Part shown: piece by piece, positions 43,320 through 54,354 of the stretch
How the letters are laid out: each line of letters begins with the position of its first letter
Position numbering within the stretch: position 1 is the first letter of the stretch
DNA from: Bimuria novae-zelandiae CBS 107.79
Lineage: Eukaryota > Ascomycota > Dothideomycetes > Pleosporales > Didymosphaeriaceae
Reading direction: 5' to 3'
NCBI GenBank assembly: GCA_010015655.1
Contig: ML976656.1
Location: 926,853 to 990,852, forward strand
DNA: 64,000 nt
The notes under the pieces: generated by a model
What the model was told of the DNA's origin: nothing
Databases searched by the model: none
The model's input: only the letters and a program-made list of their open reading frames with translations
Program-made: the position numbers and the translations under genes

Positions 43320-44905
43320 CTACCTATATGCTTTTTCCCAACGCGATTCCCAGTGAGTAAGCATTCTTGGAGGACCTGCAGCGGCAGGATTAGCCTCGTG
43401 AAACTCACGGAGCTTGCCTGGGCTATTTTCGAAGCCAGATGCATTGTACCACTCCGAGTCGTCCTCATACCCAACCCATTCGACACGGTACTGCAGCCTT
43501 CCGCGATCGGCACGGGCTTCGAGGATCCGCTTTACCTCGTATTCCTTGTCTTTGTCCACACTGCCATGATTGCGCGAGCGACCGAGGCGTGGGTTTGACT
43601 TTGCTCGCTTGTTGCTTCCAAGATGGCGGCCACGATCACTACTTTCATCGCTGCTGTTGTCGCTGCTGTTGTCGCTGCTGTTGTCACTGCTGCCATCGCT
43701 ACAGCATATTGCGGTATCGAAACCGCTGTATTGCGCGGCTGAAAGTGGCTTTGGGTCGGAAGGACGGTTGGGGAACGGCCTGCCGCGGGAGTAAGGCTTT
43801 CGTCGCGTCGCGGAGTATGCGGCGCGCTTAGGGTGCTGCTCCGATGTCGTATTTGACGTTCGACTGTGCTGCTTCGCTGGCGAGCGTTTCCGCTTGGGCT
43901 TCAGCGATATTGTGATTGCTGTCGTCGTCGTCATCGTCATCTGATCCATTGCTGCCGCTGCTCGCGATTTCGAGTGCAGGGAATTTGCCTTGCTACTATT
44001 AGATAGACGAAACACGTGCAAGGGCATATGCTCACCTTGCCCCTTCCTATATGCCTGCCGTTGCGGCTGATATGTTGTAGCTTTCGGGAGAGTGTGGCCA
44101 CTGGCTTCTAGCATTGGCTGCTCGACATTTGTCATTGACGAGCCAATTGGTGGTTTTGGCGGTGTTGACGTGAGCTCGCAAGGCGGGAGCCCGCTAGCTA
44201 GAGTTCCCACTCCGTCAGCCGCCTCCTCCGTACGTACAGAACATACTTGACCGCGAAAACCTGGTGTCCAGATACTCGAGTCTTCAGACTGATTGCTTGT
44301 TTGCGTACATACACCGTCTTCCCGCGGGCAGCTCTCGTTAGTATCTGATACAGGTGGACTGTTCTTAATGACGAGTGCCGTCCCTACGCAATGTCAGAAA
44401 TGGTATGCGTAAGATACTATGCCTGACGGGCTCCGGAGGCTTACCTTGACAGCTACTTTCAGGAGGAGCGGGCTGACTTGGGCTCTCAACGTTGAAGTCC
44501 TCTCGAGAAGTTGCCGTTGAGACGGACTGCTCGAACCTCATGCTTTTGTGCTCACCGTTTCCTATGCTTTCATCGCCGCTATTTTCGGTATCACTTTCGC
44601 CGCCTGTATTCGTGTTAGTCATCATACAATGGTAAGATAAACACATTAATCCTTTGTTAGCTCTAGGGATGCTTACTTAACCGTGTCAAATCAATGACTT
44701 CGCTTCCATGCGACGCGTGTACAGGATCCTCTTTATCCCTCCGTCTAGTGTTCGATTCAGGCATGATGCCCAGAATCTCTTCGCTAGGCGGGACCTTCTT
44801 CGAGGGATTATGTCGAGAGGCATTCTTTGGCTTGGGAGGTCCATCGTAAGGTATGATTTGAAGAGCACTCGGCGTCTGAGATGCGGGAAAAGAATTAAAC
44901 AACAT
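43320..44905 (-). CDS. chromodomain protein, nuclear, with disordered N-terminal region
   Basis: Exons 44677-44905, 44445-44603 and 43320-44383, with introns of 73 and 61 nt (both GTAAGC donors); phase is kept and the product is 483 residues. The C-terminus is a chromodomain: Y-E-V-K-R-I-L-E-A-R, Y-R-V-E-W-V-G-Y-E, S-E-W-Y-N, then S-P-G-K-L-R-E-F-H. The aromatic-cage positions (Y, W, Y) are present, so binding of methylated histone H3 tails is plausible. The rest is Ser/Pro/charged and low in complexity, with an NSSD repeat (43650-43697) and a V-I-D-L-T motif in exon 1. The domain closely resembles those at the end of chromovirus integrases and stand-alone chromo proteins of fungal accessory regions, so capture from a retroelement is possible. 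The exact model of 43840-44045 is uncertain, because another frame there has an acidic run. Confidence 0.75.
43650..43697. repeat. 12-bp minisatellite in chromodomain gene
   Basis: Three exact and one diverged unit of GCTGCTGTTGTC. On the coding strand it encodes D-N-S-S repeats. Confidence 0.9.
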
Positions 44906-46345
44906 TGCTCTCGCTGTTGGCGTTGCTCTGAGTCCTAGCGGTGCGAGGAAAGGCGGCGGCGCAGAGGTTTAAGTAGGCGAAGACTCCAAGCTTGAGGAGC
45001 TGTCGCTAGATGCGGGTTCTCTCGGAGCCCCTTAGCGCTCGACAGGCAGCAGTCGGTACGAGACCGTGTTCGGTACGGACACACTCCAGGGAATTGCCAG
45101 GCTGGAGTCGAATCAGCAATCATGCAGCTGCGTAGTGTTGGGGGCTATGCAAGCCCTTGTATGAAGCCCCTACTTCTTTCGGACGAGATCGTGCGCAACT
45201 ATGCCGCCGATGATTGTCATAGGGATGAGGAACTACGACGCTGGCTCCTTAGGGGTCAGATCGTGCTGTCGCCATATGCAACTTCATTGACATCCCTTAA
45301 GCTGAACAGGGCGATCCCAACACGGATTGTCACCACGTCGGCAACACCGAAATCCAAACCGGGGTTGGCTTCGTCATCCAAGCCTTCAACTTCAGGCTCC
45401 GGGTAGGGTGGACCGAATCGTGGAGGCAAATTGGCGCCCAAGCGGGCTCCTGCCAGATTAAGAGGCCGCTCTAGCGGTACCCTCCGCTTAATCTGTGACG
45501 CCGGAACGGAGCCTGTCATCATGCAAACAGTTATGCGGACCCAGCTCCACCAATCGGTGTTGAGTGCAGACTGGGCGAGTACATGCCAGTACCCTCCTGC
45601 ATGGTCGAACAGCGGGTCGCAGCCTAGTTGAGCCTGCCTCACCTGAGTTTCTCGTGAAACTAAATTTGGAGCAACGGTAGTCTAGGCCAGTCATCTTCCC
45701 GAGGCTTGCAGTTCCGTGAAATTGTTGACGGCCTAGTTGAGATTGCACGAGCCTTGGGCCCTTCTGAGCAGACGCTATTGAGACGTGTAAGGCGCTTCTA
45801 TTGCCGTCCCGCGTGATTGATGACGTGGCATGTCGACAATCTCTGAGAGAAGCAGATATGCAGCATCTTCTGAAAGGAGGAACTGAAGAAATGGCTGGAT
45901 TCCGTTCATTAGCGGTGCTAGAGTAGAGGGTAGATGACACAACACTGCTCAGTCGTGGGGAAGGCGAGGGACCTAGAGCAGCCGAAATCCAGAGTAGCAG
46001 AGAGCTGCTTGCGGAGCATCGAAGATAATACGAGTATGGCCTCAAACACGGTGCAGCGCCCTCATTGTCGGTCCATTAAGGGGGGCGCAAACTAGAGCTA
46101 TCCAGGCAGTGCGCGGTTGCATGATTGCTAAGGGGTGAAAAAATGCCTCACGGGCGAGTCCGAGCGACCAATTAGGAGAGAAGGGAGTAAAGAGACGATG
46201 GAAGGAGTAGTATAGGACGGCGAGGGCGGCGCACTTTTATGTGATGGGTTAGCGCACGGGCCATATAAAAGCGGCGAGCTGCCAAGGGAGCCTCCATTTC
46301 CCGCTCAGGAAACCTCCATTTCCGGATGCAGTTCCACCACCACCA
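44906..46345. other. intergenic, 1.4 kb, no confident gene
   Basis: Normal GC. The overlapping frames of 90-185 codons on both strands (44935-46045) have no domain; some may be exon remnants. From about 46340 the sequence turns AT-rich. Confidence 0.4.
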
Positions 46346-46659
46346 ATATACCTAATATTATTAATATTTACTTTTTATTACTTTTTTATACTTATTTTAG
46401 CCTTTTATGCTTTTTAGAGCTAGTAATAACTTTTTAGCTTATTAAAATTAACGTACATGCATAGCGAGTGGCCGGGCATAGCGAGTGGCCGAAAATGCCA
46501 AGACCCCATCAAAATCTACACTCTACACAATAGTACAGAACGCACACAAATAGTAATAAGAAATTGTAGTAGGCCAATCTACTCAGAATCTACTTCTACT
46601 TCTTTTTTACACGTGCGCGAATTATGCCTAGCCTTGCCATAGCGTCTATAGCGCTGTTA

Positions 46660-48700
46660 AGTTAATTCGCCTTTATTAGCGCGCACCCTCTTCTTCGCCT
46701 TCTTCTTATTACTACGCGCCGTAAAGTCCTTTAGGGTAGCTAGTTACTAGCTATTAGTAGTTATAAGGATTTTTTCCTACTATAGTTACTTTCTCTTATG
46801 TAATTTACGTTATATAGCGGCCTTATTAGCGGCTTAAAGCTTAGCGTTACGCTTTATTATTAATACTAGAGAATGCGCTATTAGCTTAGCGCCTTTTACG
46901 AGCTTTTTAACTGCCTTAACTATACTTATTAGGGAGCTATCTAGGTGCCTCTAAATCCTCTCCTTCACCAGCGTTAATTGTGACCCTAATTCTAGGGTGT
47001 TGCTAGGCGTCTACGACTACCACGTACTATCGCGTATAGTAGAAGGCGAAGGCGTACGCAGACAAACGTTAAGCTTTAATATTATTAGGATCTAAACATG
47101 TATGGAACGCGGAGGACTAACGGGCCTTAGTGGAAGTGACACTCGGCGGGGTCGCGTAACCAAGGTCACGTAATGTACCATCCAGCCAAGACATACCATC
47201 CTGCCAAGATTGTGGAAGGTGTACTATCCACGGACGGCGCGACCATCCATCGGAATCTAGGGACGGTAGAAAGAGAGATAGACAGTAAGGTTTACCCCTC
47301 TTATATATAAACCCACACGAATACCCTTAAGGCATTCGTGTTTAACCTGTTTATTAATCTATCGTTTGGATCTAAATAAGCAACCTTGTTGATTTAATTA
47401 TACTATACATACCTTTAATACCAACGCCCTTAGTAATAGGCGCAAGCTATTACTACAACCCTCTCCCGTCCTACTAGTACTCCTGCCCGAGAACCAACCT
47501 TAGCCCCTTAGAGAATAGCTACCTCTTTAGGAGTTTAACAAATATTACTACTTCTAGGTTAAGGGGAATAAGGCTAGCGCCTTAAAAGCCTCCTTAGATA
47601 TTACTTTAAGTTATTATAGCCTTAAAAGTAGTAATAAAATAAGGTAGGAACTTAATTTTAGTAATATGCGTAATATAGTTGCGCATTAGATCCTTGGCTT
47701 AGCGCCTATATGCCTTCTTCAACGGCGAGAAACACCCCACATCTAGTGGCTGTAGGAGGTGCGACGAATGTGGAGGCATATAGAGAGTAATAATCTTCCT
47801 ATCCTTGCAGTATTGCTGGAATTCGAGCAAGTTATAGCTCTTATAGCTATTAATAACGAGCAACTAATAGCTATTAATAGTACGCTCTTTTATATACGCG
47901 TTAAAGTGCTTTAGCCACTATAGACTAAGCTTATTATTTATCTAGCTGTTCTTAGAGACTGCGAGAACCCAGTCGCGAGGTAGATCCTTCTCTTAATACC
48001 AGGCAGAGAGGTAGTGCTTGCCCTAAAAGATAAGGAAGGGTAAGATCGCCCACCCTATCGCGTTAATGCTATAAATAGCTATTATCTACTTTTAATTACC
48101 CTACTGTATGCTCTTTAGCTTATTTTAATGTTTAGAGCCTGTAATAACTGCTCCTGTTAATATCATGCCTATTATAAAGCTAGTCTTGTTAAAGTTGTAG
48201 GTATCTTTATCCAGGATACTATACTTGGCTTTGGTATTCTCTATAAGCCAGAACTAGCCCTGTATAACCTTAGGATCCTCATAGAGGGCTCTCTTATAGT
48301 CGTACTTTTAATTAAACTTAACTTAGAGCTCTAGCTAGCGCTTAATAAAGTAGTAAGGCTACCTTTAACTAACTAGCTTATTATAACGTGCAGCTAGTAA
48401 AGAATTAGCTATATCTTTTATAGTAGCAAGCTAGGGCGGAAACCCTCGCGCATCTAAATTAAGTATATACTATATAATTACCTACTCCTTTCTTATAGTA
48501 AGTCTTATTAAGTTAGGTGCGTAGTCGCGTTAAAAGGTAGTTCTAGCACGTCTTTATTATAGTGTTCTTTTAGTAACGCTATAGACTACTATAGCGCGTA
48601 AAATTAAGAGTAGCGCGTCTCTTTTAATAGCTTAAAGCGCAAGCTGTAATTTAGCCTTTTTTAATTTAGGTAGTTTATTGCGTTGTTGAGACATCGCGTT
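46660..48700 (-). pseudogene. pogo/Fot1-like DDE transposase of element E
   Basis: Read on the minus strand. Near 47750-47830 is the best-kept part: E-F-Q-Q-Y-C-K-D, then L-Y-M-P-P-H-S-S-H-L-L-Q-P-L-D-V-G, and F-S-P-L-K-K-A-Y, the third catalytic Asp region of the DDE_1 family. Upstream, near 48130-48180, is N-K-T-S-F-I-I-G-M, in place of the usual N-x-D-E-T-G-F, so a catalytic residue is lost. The basic C-terminus (K-K-x-K-K-x-V-R) lies near 46680. Stops throughout, plus an LTR at 47083-47540, make it dead. Confidence 0.75.
47083..47540 (-). mobile_element. solo LTR, 458 bp, in element E
   Basis: Reverse-oriented relative of the LTR at 19815-20240; the shared part (47330-47530) includes AGAGGTAGCTATTCTCTAAG on the minus strand. 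A 5-bp duplication AATAT flanks it (47078-47082 and 47541-47545). The outer end reads TATTAGGATC where TGTTA… is expected, a G-to-A change. Confidence 0.88.
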
Positions 48701-49385
48701 GTAGTAGAACGTTTTAATGGGGTCTTGGCATTTTCGGCCACTCGCTATGCGCGGCCACTCGCTATGCATGTACGTTACGCCTATTGTGAAACTACACTTA
48801 TTAAAGTTTAATATATTTTTATTCTATATACTATACTTCGCTTTTACATTCTATATAAGTTAAAACTAGTTTAATATAATAGTAGAATTTTTTATATAGT
48901 ATTTTTAAGTAGTCTAGCTTATAATTAAATCTTATAAGCTTAGGTATATACTTAATAAAGCTTAATAATTAAGTTTTATTAACTTAGCCTTAATTACGCG
49001 TAGCTAGTAAAGTATTTACTATATTTTATACCTATATAAGAATTATAAGGTATCCTTACTTAATAAAATTTAAAATATACTAAATAATTATCTTCTTTTT
49101 TAATTTTATAAGTTTTATTAAGTTTAGTTATATTTAGCGTGTAGGAGGATACTAGCGCGTCTATTATATAGTATAGATTTAGGCGTATTATACGTAGTAG
49201 TAGCGCGTTAGACTAACTAGATTTAGTTATTAGAAATAAATTATAAAATAAGCTATATATTTGCTTCTTGTAAAGTAAATTAACTATTATTTTATTAAGC
49301 TATTATACGTTAATTATAAGTTAGTGTGGGCTTGGCAAAAGCGCGCAGCTCGCCCGGGTGCGCAGCTCGCATATGGAATACGTTA

Positions 49386-50514
49386 TATTTAGTCAGAAAT
49401 AGGGTGCTTCCTTCCACCTTTCATGCAAGGCGAATCAAACGAAAAGCTAAACGAGATTCGTCTCTATAATCAATATTATTTTGCACGCCCATCTCCCTAA
49501 TACAGTTACCGGCACGGAAGCATTTCCGTCCTCCGATGCTGGCCCCCACTTGCACTGCTCCGTTACGTGAATGCAGGCGATTATCGGCTTCGCCTCGTAC
49601 ATATCAGCGTTCACAGCGAGTCATGGCCCTCGAATGATTGAAAGTCTTCAACACTGACTAGGTCTTCGAACGCTGTAAAACGATGTCGAGACTGGTTCGC
49701 TCGCCTAAAGCTGGGGGCTAGTATACAATACTCTGTTAGCAATCGAAGTTTAACTCTTGTATTATCTATTGTAGGATTACTTGAGTAGTTATCACGTTTT
49801 CCCGCTATCAACGGCCGTTATGGCCCACTTCTCCTGCCTAGTACGTTCACGCGAGGGCTTGTGGCGTGGTGCCGAGGTGGGGAGTAGAGCCTGCACCTTA
49901 TCGTCTTATCGTCGGAGTGCGGGGAACTTCAACAGCTCGAGTGCGCCTGCACGACGACATGGTGTTGGCAACCAGATAATTCTGATAGAGGAGAGCCGAA
50001 GCTGTAACATGATCTAAAGTTTCAAGCTTGGTACAGAAGAATTTCCGCGGTGGTACGACGCGAAATGCATGGTCAGGTGGCTATGATGAATGTACCCCGC
50101 GGGCGATGATAGGTGCATCGGGCCTAGCTTACCTCCGAGGAGGCGGCAATGCGGAGGGACGGATGGACAGCTTTCCTACACTCTTCTTCTATCCTTTATT
50201 ACATCTATTATTATTGAACTGATACCTTTGGGTTCCCATCGAATGCTCTGCGGAACTTTGGAAGTCTCTGTGATGCGTGAGCAGCTGCCGGTGGCTGTTC
50301 ATTAACCCACCCCTACGAGATCGAGCTTCCCAGACACGATTGAGGGACTTCCAAAGCTTCAAACACATTAATCTGTCATCTTGAGATAATTCTTCTTCGT
50401 TTATTGTAGTGGGCGTCGGGCGTGCCTTCAGCCTCACACGTCTCCCCCCGAGCGACGCGCCCTCGTGGCTTTTACTACACTTCTTCTATACATTACATCT
50501 ATTAGTTCTCCAAG
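49386..50514. other. intergenic, upstream of the 1279-codon gene
   Basis: Normal base composition returns after 49386. There are no convincing genes. A pyrimidine-rich TCTTCTATAC…TTACATCTATTA pair occurs at about 50183 and 50480; the second precedes the start codon. Confidence 0.4.
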
Positions 50515-53500
50515 ATGTGGCGCCGTGATCCGACGCTCTTCTATCGCACCCCGATCCGCCGCTCCACCGACTCCATTCTCCACACCTTCTCAACATCAAA
50601 GCCCAGATACGCGAGATACAGTGACGAGTCTGATAACAACAATGGCAAAAGGCCAGATGCCATGTCGGACCAGGAGCACCTCGAGTGGCTCAGGCAGCGA
50701 TACCTTAGGCGCTGGAGAAAGCGGATCGAAGAAGATCCGTACCGTGCACTCTTTGGTGCCAGTGAGGACATGCTGAGCGGCAAAGGGCTGGAAGGCTATC
50801 TTGCAAGGCAAGCGGAGATACACAAGAAGGGGATTGAATGGGTGAACAAGAGGTTCCCGAAGTGGATGCGCGAGGATATGGGGCTGCGTGATCCGGATGA
50901 ATTTGAAATTAAGGAGGAGAAGAAAGCAAAGGATGGCAGTGGCTATCCGAAGAAAGTGAATTTCGAAGGGAACACAGAGGTGAAGAGTAAAGAAAGGGAC
51001 GACAGCTTGCCAGGACGTTCGTCCAGGCACGGCAGATTTGAGGGTGAGTCGTGGAACAAGGGCATCGAGAGTCCGTCGGATTCCCGGAGGCCGCGCGAGC
51101 AGCCGATAAGTCCTTTCCAGGACAGCTCTGAACTTCATAAAGACATAGTGCAAGGGATTCGCAAGGGTATGCAGGCACCGGAAATGCCAACACCGGTGGA
51201 GCGAAATCCGACACACGAACCGGTTCTGGAACCAACTTCTACGACACTGAGCGGCACACAGGCGACGGCGGATGCCACAGCGCGCGAGTCTACTTTTATC
51301 GAGGAGTTCCTCGCTGATAAAACCCCACTGGGACCACCTACTCGGTCTGAGCGTACCGACGGCAAAGACTGGCGGCAGACCGCTTTGGAGCGCAGAGTAG
51401 CGTCTAGTCCTACTATTAAACCTAGGAGGAATACCAGTGTTCCTGTCGTCGATGTGAGTGCAAAGGACAAGGCTCGTGCCGAGAAGAGTACCGGTCTGGA
51501 GCAAGTTGCGAGGCTCGTTGTAAGAAATCATGGTTCAGGGCAGTCAGGCTCGGACAAGGCTGTTCTGTATTTTCATGGTCCACCGGGCTCTCGGGTAGGA
51601 ATGAGCGATGTAGAAAATTTCGCCAGCAAAGTTGTCGAACAGGGTGTTGAGTTGAAAGCTGGTGAAAACCTGACTAGCGTTGCAGAGACAACGGACGAGG
51701 CTGGAGGTGCGCCGCCACCTCAGGGTCATTTCCCCAGGATCAACACAGATGACTGGATAGTAGATACGACACGAGGTTCACCAAAGCAGATTGATGAACT
51801 GGACGATGCGGCGCGACAGGCCACCGTCAAAGATATCAACAATGTTAATTTCGGACAGAAGAAGCCCGATGCGCCTGTCGTGCCTCGCCGATCTACCTCT
51901 GACGTGCTCCAGCAATTGCCGAAAGATGATCTGGATTTCCTCACTGCAGATGACATTCGCGCTTCTATGGGCCGTACTAAAGGTGTTCGTGAAGACAAAA
52001 ACATCATTAGGCAGAAACTTGAAGAGGAATATCAGAAAGAAACGCCAGAGCTGGATCCCATGCTGGAAGCTCAGGTTGTCAACAATCAGTATATGCGACG
52101 GAAGGCGGGTGAGATGGTCCAGGCACAGGAAAAACCAAACCCAATCGTCTCTAAGCCGGCTGCAGACGTAGCGGAACAAGACACTGCCGCATTTGAAGAC
52201 AAAGTAGATACTAAACCAGTTTCCGTCCTCGAAACTGGTCTCGACTTTATGTCTAGGTGGCTACATACTGGAGGCAATGTACTTGCACAACACTTCTGGC
52301 AGGACCCTGTTCGGCTCGTGGCAGGCCAGCTATCAGGAGCTGAGGAAGAATTCTTCAAAGGCATTGGCAGCGGAGTTCTCAAGGGTCGTCGCACATTTGC
52401 ACTCATCAAGGACGAGCTGATTGAGGATATCCCGGCTTGCAAAGAGTTGGTAAACCGCCTGAACAGAGATGAGATCAAGGCATCTGCTGGAGCCGTGAGG
52501 CTGTATAGAGAGCTACCATCGGCCTTGAAGGACACATTCGATGCTGCGGCATCGAAAGCAGCCGCCCATGCACGAATCGGAAAGTTGCGACAGGCGCTCT
52601 TGGACACAGACAAGCAGTTCAAAGAGGCGTGTGACCTTGTTGACAACATGAAGACCGACACGAAGCCCTCGTTTCTTTTGCAGAAGCGTTTAATCTTCGC
52701 TGCCGATGTCCTCCGCAAGAATGCTAAGCTAACGCGCATGGCTGTGTTCGGTCTGCAAGGACGCATTGAGGTTGCGACTGCAAGTGACGGATTGATCTTC
52801 AGAGAACTGTTGCACAGACTCTTGACGCTGCAGGATACGCAGCTTGCCCTTTCCAGATTGGTATCGAGAGCCATGCAGGTCTTGGGCGTCAACCCCAACG
52901 CGCAGACGTCGGCGACTAAGACTGACGAGTTGACGGCGGATCTTGCAGATCAGTCTGTCGCCGAAGCTCTAGCATCTGCAGCCGCCAAAGATGATCCGGT
53001 GAAACAGGACATTGATCATCAGGCTGTGAACGAGAAGCTTGAAGAGGAGGTCAGTAAGCAGAAAGATGCGATGCGAGGCCTGTCTGATGATGGATACAAA
53101 CACCCACCGAAGCCCTTCATCTGGAAATCTTTCGACGGTCCAAACCCATTGGCACACAGCTTGTTTAGGCCGTTTGGCTTGCAATTAGACAGCTTAGGCA
53201 AAAAAGTCGATGCTGAAAAGGAAGGCGAGACAACTGCAGCCAAGAAGGGGAGGGGTGACAGGGAGTTAGTGAAGGAGGTCAAGAAGGCGTATGAGGATGT
53301 ATACGGGGCGATTACCGTTGACCATCGACAGATCACACCGGAGGAAGAACGAACTGTGGTTGCCGAAGAGGTTACGAAGGTCTCCGACACGAAGGAACCC
53401 AAGAGACAAGCCTCGATTCAGATGCTCAAAGAAGATGAGGTTTCGCCTTCTGTCACCAACAAAGGATCAATCACTGATACGACTTCTGAGTCTAAACCCA

Positions 53501-54354
53501 AGGGCAATGTAGCAGCTGAAGAGACCGTATCCGAGGTCTACTCCGCTGCAGACGCAGACAAAGTTAATCCACCCGCGGCTGTTGAGATTGTACAGTCTTT
53601 CGACGAAGTGAACAAGAAGGGAAATGCTGAAGGCGAACGCTTACCTACAGAAGCTAGCGGTTTGCCTACTGCTGACCTTAAGAATGCACAGGATCTGCCC
53701 TCGCCCCCAGATGTTCCTCAAGAAGGGGCCCGTCTCCCGGCCTTCCTGCACTACACAACACTCATCTACAACGCAGAGACAGACAAGCTCTCTGTCACCA
53801 CGTCCCAAGTCCCCATCGACAAACCACCAACCTCACCAATTCCTCTGCACGAAGCCCTAGCTACGCTCACGCACCCTGCAAAGTTTGTCGACCACCTTCC
53901 AGAAGCGTTCCACATCATTGCTGTCAAGCCGGACGTTCTCACCGTAGAAGAGGCCTCCCCGTCATCATCGACAGCGGTCCGCTTTTCTACAACCTCTCTT
54001 GGTAACAAAGATGCGGAGCACCCACTGGAAGCAGAAGAAACAGACGGCTGGAAGGGCATAAACCCCGTAGACGGCACCACGACACTCAGTCCCACCGGTT
54101 TCGAGGGCGTCGGCTCAGATCTAGAGAGAGACCACCTCGAGTTCCAAGAACGCCGCCGGAAGGCCGATGAGTATAACCGCGAAATAAACGAGGTGCGTAG
54201 GAACTTTGAGGCCGCAAAGCAACCCTACGATGCAGATGGGAAGAAGCGGAAGGGCAGAGTGGGGTTTGGCGGCGTGGTGAAGTCTGCTATTTGGGCGGGG
54301 GCTGTGTGTTATGTCATTGGTATCATGGCGGAGTTGGCTAAGTCGCCGTTTTAG
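50515..54354 (+). CDS. large intronless fungal protein with C-terminal membrane anchor, function unknown
   Basis: A single uninterrupted frame of 1279 codons. The N-terminus (MWRRDPTLFYRTPIRRSTDS) is basic with few acids and could target mitochondria. A conserved-looking segment follows, with W-L-R-Q-R-Y-L-R-R-W-R-K-R and R-F-P-K-W-M-R-E-D-M-G. The middle is long, charged and probably disordered, with helical stretches near residues 590-830. A compact segment near residues 1080-1145 reads L-P-A-F-L-H-Y-T-T-L-I-Y and ends in a P-x-K-F-V-D-H-L-P-type motif. The last 35 residues hold a transmembrane helix (SAIWAGAVCYVIGIMAEL). Proteins with this pattern are annotated in other moulds only as serine-threonine-rich or hypothetical. 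An organelle-membrane role is inference. The sequence shows no RIP. Confidence 0.85.
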   Translation: MWRRDPTLFYRTPIRRSTDSILHTFSTSKPRYARYSDESDNNNGKRPDAMSDQEHLEWLRQRYLRRWRKRIEEDPYRALFGASEDMLSGKGLEGYLARQAEIHKKGIEWVNKRFPKWMREDMGLRDPDEFEIKEEKKAKDGSGYPKKVNFEGNTEVKSKERDDSLPGRSSRHGRFEGESWNKGIESPSDSRRPREQPISPFQDSSELHKDIVQGIRKGMQAPEMPTPVERNPTHEPVLEPTSTTLSGTQATADATARESTFIEEFLADKTPLGPPTRSERTDGKDWRQTALERRVASSPTIKPRRNTSVPVVDVSAKDKARAEKSTGLEQVARLVVRNHGSGQSGSDKAVLYFHGPPGSRVGMSDVENFASKVVEQGVELKAGENLTSVAETTDEAGGAPPPQGHFPRINTDDWIVDTTRGSPKQIDELDDAARQATVKDINNVNFGQKKPDAPVVPRRSTSDVLQQLPKDDLDFLTADDIRASMGRTKGVREDKNIIRQKLEEEYQKETPELDPMLEAQVVNNQYMRRKAGEMVQAQEKPNPIVSKPAADVAEQDTAAFEDKVDTKPVSVLETGLDFMSRWLHTGGNVLAQHFWQDPVRLVAGQLSGAEEEFFKGIGSGVLKGRRTFALIKDELIEDIPACKELVNRLNRDEIKASAGAVRLYRELPSALKDTFDAAASKAAAHARIGKLRQALLDTDKQFKEACDLVDNMKTDTKPSFLLQKRLIFAADVLRKNAKLTRMAVFGLQGRIEVATASDGLIFRELLHRLLTLQDTQLALSRLVSRAMQVLGVNPNAQTSATKTDELTADLADQSVAEALASAAAKDDPVKQDIDHQAVNEKLEEEVSKQKDAMRGLSDDGYKHPPKPFIWKSFDGPNPLAHSLFRPFGLQLDSLGKKVDAEKEGETTAAKKGRGDRELVKEVKKAYEDVYGAITVDHRQITPEEERTVVAEEVTKVSDTKEPKRQASIQMLKEDEVSPSVTNKGSITDTTSESKPKGNVAAEETVSEVYSAADADKVNPPAAVEIVQSFDEVNKKGNAEGERLPTEASGLPTADLKNAQDLPSPPDVPQEGARLPAFLHYTTLIYNAETDKLSVTTSQVPIDKPPTSPIPLHEALATLTHPAKFVDHLPEAFHIIAVKPDVLTVEEASPSSSTAVRFSTTSLGNKDAEHPLEAEETDGWKGINPVDGTTTLSPTGFEGVGSDLERDHLEFQERRRKADEYNREINEVRRNFEAAKQPYDADGKKRKGRVGFGGVVKSAIWAGAVCYVIGIMAELAKSPF

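Larger units (their letters stand above)
46451..48775 (-). mobile_element. Fot1/pogo-like DNA transposon E
   Basis: Both ends read ACGTACATGCATAGCGAGTG inward, carry a doubled CATAGCGAGTGGCCG motif and share GAAAATGCCAAGACCCCAT further in. TA duplications are at 46449-46450 and 48776-48777. Without its 458-bp LTR passenger it is about 1.86 kb, the size of Fot1-type elements. It lies in the transposase of element G. Confidence 0.9.
46346..49383 (-). mobile_element. Fot1/pogo-like DNA transposon G, left-truncated, hosting element E
   Basis: The right terminal repeat (49330-49383) carries two GCGAGCTGCGC-type motifs and ends …TGGAATACGT before TA (49384-49385). The transposase reads on the minus strand. 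Around the insertion point it has N-K-C-S-F-T-I-G on one side of element E and K-V-I-T-S on the other, matching the corresponding part of E itself. No left terminal repeat was found; the AT-rich sequence begins near 46346. RIP stops are everywhere. Confidence 0.6.

Noticed and set aside
43650..43697. CRISPR-like short repeats
   Set aside because: Tandem 12-bp coding minisatellite without spacers, in a fungal gene.
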